This document shows, in pieces, positions 13,494 to 17,554 of a stretch of 17,554 nucleotides of DNA; positions within the stretch are counted from its first letter, which is position 1, and every line of letters starts with the position of its first letter. Origin of the DNA: DATJZH01 sp035499215. Its GTDB lineage: Bacteria > Actinomycetota > Actinomycetes > Streptosporangiales > Streptosporangiaceae. A model generated the notes under the pieces. The model did not search any database. It was not told the DNA's origin and saw only the letters and a list, made by a program, of their open reading frames with translations. A program made the translations under genes and the position numbers. Location: the NCBI GenBank assembly GCA_035499215.1, contig DATJZH010000266.1:1-17554 (forward strand), in the 5' to 3' direction.

Positions 13494-14912
13494 GTGCCCT
13501 TCCCGGCGGATCGTCGCTCATCGCGGGCCGCCGCTGGCGGAAGGCCCGCGCCGCGGATGCCGCGGTCGTCGTTTGTCCGCGAGCTGCGCACAGTACTGGC
13601 CGAGCGCGATTTCCGGCGCCTCTTCACGACGCGGCTGATCTCCCAGACCGGCGACGGCGTGTTCACCGCGGGGCTCGGATCGTACGTGTTCTTCAACAGT
13701 ACGACGTTCCCGAACCCGGCGTCCGCCGCGACGGCATTCGCCGTGCTCTACCTCCCGTACTCGCTGATCGGCCCGTTCGCCGGAGTGTTCATCGACCGAT
13801 GGTCACGTCGCCAGATCCTGGTCTGGTCGGCGATCATTCGGGCTGGCTTCGTGGCCCTGACGGCCGCGCTGGTCGCTTCCGGCAACCTCGGGTTCCCGCT
13901 CTATGCCAGCGTGCTCGCGGTGCTGGGGGTCAACAGGTTCTTCCTGTCCGCGCTCTCGGCAGCGCTGCCGCACGTGGTCGCGGCCGACAAGCTGGTGATG
14001 GCGAACTCCGTGTCGCCGACGGCGGGCGGGATCATGAGCGCGGTCGGGGGGATCGTCGGTCTCGGCTTCCACCTGGCGACCGGCGGCGGTCAGGGCGGCT
14101 CCGCCATAACCTTGCTGGCCGGCGGCTGCTGCTATGTCGCGGCCGGCGTGGTAGCCGCCACCATGCGACGCGACCTGCTGGGCCCTGCCCGCCGGGCGGG
14201 CGAGGCAGGACGCGGCAGAGTGCTTGGCGAGCTCGCCGTTGTGGCAGTCGGCCTGGCTGACGGCGCGCGCTACGCCTGGCGGCGGCGCGGCCCGACCGCT
14301 GCGCTCGCCGCCACCGGCTGCAACAGGTTCCTGTACGGAATCTTGTTCCTGATGTCCATCCTGCTCTACCGGAACGACTTCTACCGCTCGGCCGGCGCCA
14401 ACGCCGCGCTCAGCCACTTCACTGTCCTCGTCGTCGTCTCGGCGGCCGGCTACGCCTGCGCCGCGCTCGTCACCCCGCCCGCGACCAGGCGGCTGGGCAA
14501 GCCTGCCTGGATCACTGTGCTGCTGACCGCGGCCGCGGTCCTGGTGGGCCCGCTGGGCCAGGCCTTCGACCAGGCCGCTTTCCTGGTCATCGGGTTCGGT
14601 CTGAACCTCGCAGGCCAGAGCGTCGCGATCTGCACCACGACGATCCTGCAGGAGGAGGTTGGCGATGACTACCGCGGCCGCGTCTTTTCCTTCTACGACA
14701 TGATGTTCAACCTCACCTTCGTCGCTGGCGCCGCGCTGAGTGTGGCTTTCATGCCGGTGACTGGCAGGTCGCCAGCAGTCATCGGCGTCGTGGCGGCCGG
14801 GTACGCGCTGGCCGCGGCGGGTTACTGGCTGCTGAGCCGTCAGGCACCGGCCGGGGGCGTCCCTGGCACGCCGGGCCCCCCTTCGCCCTCGGCCCAGCGC
14901 AGCAGCTCCTGA
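13494..14912 (+). CDS. MFS transporter, probable efflux permease
   Basis: The 472-residue protein has about 12 hydrophobic segments and the major-facilitator layout, with the TM2-3 signature GPFAGVFIDRWSRRQILVWSAIIRAG (an A-motif variant, DRWSRRQ). A long cytoplasmic loop with an Arg-rich stretch lies in the middle. The N-terminal tail includes RELRTVLAERDFRRLFTTRLISQTGDGVF, as in the enterobactin-exporter-like MFS subgroup. The substrate is unknown. Streptomyces has an MFS gene at the same position between ino1 and the CCA-enzyme gene. The GTG at 13494 is used because of the adjacent -10. The first 25 residues are disordered, so a start at Met22 (ATG at 13557) is possible. The last 73 bases overlap the CCA-enzyme gene on the other strand. 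Confidence 0.88.
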   Translation: MPFPADRRSSRAAAGGRPAPRMPRSSFVRELRTVLAERDFRRLFTTRLISQTGDGVFTAGLGSYVFFNSTTFPNPASAATAFAVLYLPYSLIGPFAGVFIDRWSRRQILVWSAIIRAGFVALTAALVASGNLGFPLYASVLAVLGVNRFFLSALSAALPHVVAADKLVMANSVSPTAGGIMSAVGGIVGLGFHLATGGGQGGSAITLLAGGCCYVAAGVVAATMRRDLLGPARRAGEAGRGRVLGELAVVAVGLADGARYAWRRRGPTAALAATGCNRFLYGILFLMSILLYRNDFYRSAGANAALSHFTVLVVVSAAGYACAALVTPPATRRLGKPAWITVLLTAAAVLVGPLGQAFDQAAFLVIGFGLNLAGQSVAICTTTILQEEVGDDYRGRVFSFYDMMFNLTFVAGAALSVAFMPVTGRSPAVIGVVAAGYALAAAGYWLLSRQAPAGGVPGTPGPPSPSAQRSSS

Positions 14913-16333
14913 GCGGCCCGCTCGGGGCCCAGCGGGCCGTATTCGAGCCGCAGCTCCATCAGGTGGGCATAGGCCTTGCCGACCCGCGGACCCGGCGGGA
15001 TGCCGAGCAGCCGCATGATCTGGTTCCCGTCCAGGTCCGGCCGGAGGCTGGCGAGCTCCTCGCGCTCAGCGAGCTCGGCGATGCGCCGCTCCAGGTTGTC
15101 GTAGCTGCGGTCGAGCAGCTCGGCCTTTGCCATGTTGCGCGTCGTGCAGTCGGCCCGGGTGAGCGCGTGCAGCCTGGTCAGCAGCGGGCCAGCGTCCCGG
15201 ACGTACCGGCGGACCGCCGCGTCCGTCCACTCCCCCGGGCCGTAGCCGTGGAACCGCAAGTGCAGCGCGATCAGCGTGGTCACGTCGGCCACCACGTTCG
15301 AGGGGAACCGCAGCGCCTTGAGCCGGCTCCGGGCCATGGCCGCGCCGACCACCTCGTGATGGTGGAACGCCACCCGGCCGTCCGGCAGCTTCAGCCGGGT
15401 CTTGGGCTTGCCGATGTCGTGCAGCAGCGCGGCCAGCCGGAGCACCAGGTCGGGCTGGAGCCCGTACCGCGGCTCCAGGCTGATGGACTGCTCCAGCACG
15501 GTCAGCGAGTGCTGGTAGACGTCCTTGTGCCGCATGTGCTCGTCGGTCTCCAGCCGCAGCCGGGGCACCTCGGGCAGCACCACGTCGGCCACGCCGGTGT
15601 CCACCAGCAGCATGATGCCGCGTCCCGGGTCGCGCGGTCCCGGCGCGAGCATGAGCTTGGTCAGCTCGTCGCGGATCCGCTCGGCCGAGACCACGCTGAG
15701 CCGGGGGGCCAGCTCCCGCATGGCCACGGCCACGTCGGGTGCCACCGTGAAGCGGAGCTGCGCGGCGAACCGCGCCGCCCGCATGATGCGCAGCGCGTCA
15801 TCGTCGAACGAGTCGGCCGGGCGCCCCGGGGTGCGCAGCACGCCGTCTTTGAGGTCCGCCAGCCCGCCGAACGGGTCGACCAGTTCCATCGACGGCAGCC
15901 GGGCGGCCATGGCGTTGACCGTGAAGTCGCGCCGCCGCAGATCCTCGTCCAGGGACGTGCCGTACTCGACTGTGGCCGGCTTGCGCGACCCGCGCCGGTA
16001 GCTCTCGCTCCGGTAGGTGGTGATCTCGAAGATGGTGCCGTCCTTGCGCAGCCCGACCGTGCCGAACTCGATCCCGGTTTCCCACACCTTGTCGGCCCAG
16101 TCCCGGGTGATGTCCAGGACCTGCTGCGGCCGGGCATCGGTGGCCAGATCGAGGTCGCTGTGCGGGCGGCCGAGGAAGACGTCGCGCACCGGGCCGCCGA
16201 CCAGGGCCAGCTCATGCCCATGCCGGGCGAACTGGCGGCCCAGGTCAGCGGCGGGCGCGGCGGCCTGGCGGAGCAGCGCAGCAGCAGCTTTGCGCTGACC
16301 GGGACGCAGCGGCGGGGTATCCGGCACGGGCAT
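14840..16333 (-). CDS. pcnA: CCA tRNA nucleotidyltransferase
   Basis: Adds or repairs the 3' CCA end of tRNA from CTP and ATP without a template. The 497-residue protein has the class II nucleotidyltransferase head: LVGGPVRDVFLG (44-55), the metal-binding DLD (60-62), RRDFTVNAMA (134-143) and the base-selecting region DDDALRIMRAARFAAQL (177-193). An HD domain follows, with HMRHKDVYQHSLTVL, ALLHDIGK (His305-Asp306) and FHHHEVVGA. Mycobacteria call the gene pcnA, and it is elsewhere called cca. The ATG at 16333 gives a plausible N-terminus. TACCCT lies only three bases upstream, so a leaderless start at the GTG 16327 is an alternative. The C-terminal tail is coded within the overlap with the MFS gene. 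Confidence 0.94.
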   Translation of the reverse strand: MPVPDTPPLRPGQRKAAAALLRQAAAPAADLGRQFARHGHELALVGGPVRDVFLGRPHSDLDLATDARPQQVLDITRDWADKVWETGIEFGTVGLRKDGTIFEITTYRSESYRRGSRKPATVEYGTSLDEDLRRRDFTVNAMAARLPSMELVDPFGGLADLKDGVLRTPGRPADSFDDDALRIMRAARFAAQLRFTVAPDVAVAMRELAPRLSVVSAERIRDELTKLMLAPGPRDPGRGIMLLVDTGVADVVLPEVPRLRLETDEHMRHKDVYQHSLTVLEQSISLEPRYGLQPDLVLRLAALLHDIGKPKTRLKLPDGRVAFHHHEVVGAAMARSRLKALRFPSNVVADVTTLIALHLRFHGYGPGEWTDAAVRRYVRDAGPLLTRLHALTRADCTTRNMAKAELLDRSYDNLERRIAELAEREELASLRPDLDGNQIMRLLGIPPGPRVGKAYAHLMELRLEYGPLGPERAAQELLRWAEGEGGPGVPGTPPAGA

Positions 16334-16454
16334 TGAGGGTATGGCCTAGTCGAGGCCGGGGGAAATCCGGGAAGCCCGGACACCCGCAGCGACAAGAACT
16401 ACTTATTAGGACACGCCGCAAGAGTACTCAGGGAACGGCAATACCATTTCCGGC
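16334..16454. promoter_or_regulatory. Divergent promoter region of pcnA and DUF6049 gene
   Basis: A 121-base gap with no gene. TACCAT at 16442-16447 ends eight bases before the ATG at 16455 and fits a leaderless -10 for the rightward gene. A small hairpin, CCGGG and CCCGG, lies at 16367-16379. The AT-richer patch at 16395-16408 is unusual here but matches no element I can name. Confidence 0.4.
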
Positions 16455-17554
16455 ATGCCGCGTCAGCGCTCCACGCACCGCGACGCCAGGCCCGCCCGCG
16501 GCGGGCGGCTCGGCCGGTGCCTGGCTGTACTGGGGGTAGTGGGCCTGGGTACCGGCGGGCCCGTGCTGGCGGCTGGCCCGGCCACGGCAGCCGCGGCGCA
16601 GTCCCAGGTGACCATCTCCATCCTGTCGGTCAGCCCGCAGGTGGCCGGGCCACGGCAGCCGGTGACGGTCACCGGCACGGTCAGCAATCCCACCCGGAGC
16701 GCGGTGTCCGGCCTGGCCGTGACGTTGTGGTCGTCCACCGCCCAGTTCACCAGCCGGGCTGAGATGGCCAGCTACGCGGCGGACGACCTCAACCTGCGGG
16801 TGGACGCGCCGGTGACCGGCGCGGTAACCCTGCTGCCGGGCAGCCTGGCCCCCGGCACGACCGAGCAGTGGACGGTGACCGCGCGGCCCGCGAACCTGCA
16901 TCTGACGCGGTTCGGCGTGTACCCACTGGCCGCCCAGGTGAGCACGAACGGGCAGCCGCTGAATCACCAGCGCACGTTCCTGCCGTTCTGGCCCGGTTCC
17001 GCGCACCGGGCCGGGCTGGCCCAGCGGGAAAAGCTGGCTTGGGTCTGGCCACTGATCGGCCAGCCGCAACAGCAGTCCTGCACCGCGCTGCTCACCGACC
17101 AGCTGGCTGGCAGCCTGGCCCCGGCTGGGCGGCTGGGCCGGCTGCTGGCCGAGGGCAGCGCCCCGGCGGCCAGCGGGGCGGACCTGACCTGGGCGATCGA
17201 CCCGAGCCTGGCGGCCAGCGCGAAAATCATGACCCGCAGCTACCAGGTGGGCGGCACGGCCGCCTGTGCCGGCCCGGCCAGCAAGCAGGCCAGCGCGGCG
17301 GCGCGGTCCTGGCTGAAGCAGCTGTCCTCGGTCACCGCCCGGCAGGACTTTTTCACCACCCCGTACGCCGACGTGGACGTCGCGGCGCTGACCCACGCCG
17401 GCCTGGGTGACGACATAACCCGGGCCTACCGCAGCGGGCAGGCAACCGCGCAGCAGCTGCTGGGCAGCGCGCAGCGGCCGGCCGGGCAGATCGGGCAGAT
17501 CGCCTGGCCCGCCGCGGGGATCGCCGACTACCCGGTGCTCAGCAGCCTGGCCGC
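16455..17554 (+). CDS. Secreted DUF6049 family protein, 5' part
   Basis: The frame is open from the ATG at 16455 to the right edge (366 codons), so the gene is incomplete. It begins with an Arg-rich n-region (1-21), a hydrophobic stretch (22-40) and an Ala-rich cleavage area ending near residue 48, which is a signal peptide. After that comes a beta-rich domain (VTISILSVSPQVAGPRQPVTVTG) resembling an Ig-like fold, then a mixed region with WPLIGQP, LTWAIDPSLAASA and FFTTPYADVDVAAL. I recognise this as the large actinobacterial DUF6049 protein that lies between the CCA-enzyme gene and the murJ (mviN) flippase gene, so murJ is expected next. Its function is not established, and a role in cell-envelope assembly is inferred from context. 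Start supported by the -10 at 16442. Confidence 0.82.
   Translation, partial: MPRQRSTHRDARPARGGRLGRCLAVLGVVGLGTGGPVLAAGPATAAAAQSQVTISILSVSPQVAGPRQPVTVTGTVSNPTRSAVSGLAVTLWSSTAQFTSRAEMASYAADDLNLRVDAPVTGAVTLLPGSLAPGTTEQWTVTARPANLHLTRFGVYPLAAQVSTNGQPLNHQRTFLPFWPGSAHRAGLAQREKLAWVWPLIGQPQQQSCTALLTDQLAGSLAPAGRLGRLLAEGSAPAASGADLTWAIDPSLAASAKIMTRSYQVGGTAACAGPASKQASAAARSWLKQLSSVTARQDFFTTPYADVDVAALTHAGLGDDITRAYRSGQATAQQLLGSAQRPAGQIGQIAWPAAGIADYPVLSSLA

Noticed and set aside
14963..16336. 457-codon plus-strand open frame
   Set aside because: Exact antisense of the CCA-adding enzyme, with Gln/His/Arg-rich shadow composition.
16428..17396. 322-codon minus-strand open frame
   Set aside because: Antisense to the signal-peptide-bearing DUF6049 frame, which stays open to the window edge and has a suitable -10.

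Overview
The window is high-GC bacterial chromosome and reads as an actinobacterium. It has GTG starts, a zinc-type bS18, an actinobacterial DUF5318 protein, an inositol-1-phosphate synthase of the actinobacterial type, and a gene order (dnaB, rplI, rpsR, ssb, rpsF, ponA, DUF5318, PadR, ino1, MFS, CCA enzyme, DUF6049) that I know from the oriC-proximal region of Streptomyces and, in part, Mycobacterium. A Streptosporangiales-like source is plausible, but the sequence alone does not prove it.

Layout: 1-606 holds, on the minus strand, the N-terminus of an alpha/beta-hydrolase membrane protein (apparently frameshifted), preceded by a degraded Rossmann-fold fragment. 541-801 is mostly non-coding and carries an operator-like inverted repeat. 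802-4461 (minus) is dnaB interrupted by two inteins, a class 3 intein in the Walker A loop and a class 1 intein before the SIEQD motif. Both have lost one catalytic acid of their LAGLIDADG endonuclease. 4462-5040 is a long dnaB leader with a perfect DnaA box and related sites, closed on the right by a rho-independent terminator. 5041-6730 (minus) is the rpsF-ssb-rpsR-rplI operon. A small three-helix membrane protein (7018-7326) and an endonuclease IV-like gene (7460-8242) run rightward. Then, leftward, come a DUF5318 zinc-ribbon gene and the class A penicillin-binding protein gene ponA (8239-11377).

From 11493 a large perfect palindrome controls the start of a PadR regulator-ino1 operon (11590-13327). 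It is followed by a hairpin and five 15-bp repeats. An MFS exporter gene (13494-14912) converges on and overlaps the CCA-adding enzyme gene (14840-16333). A secreted DUF6049 protein diverges from that and runs off the right edge.

Functionally this is a housekeeping block: replication (DnaB, SSB), ribosome (S6, S18, L9), tRNA 3'-end maturation, DNA repair, cell-wall polymerisation and inositol supply. The unusual material is concentrated in the doubly intein-bearing dnaB, its DnaA-box leader, the decaying left edge, and the PadR operator. I see no CRISPR array, tRNA, rRNA, transposase or phage genes.
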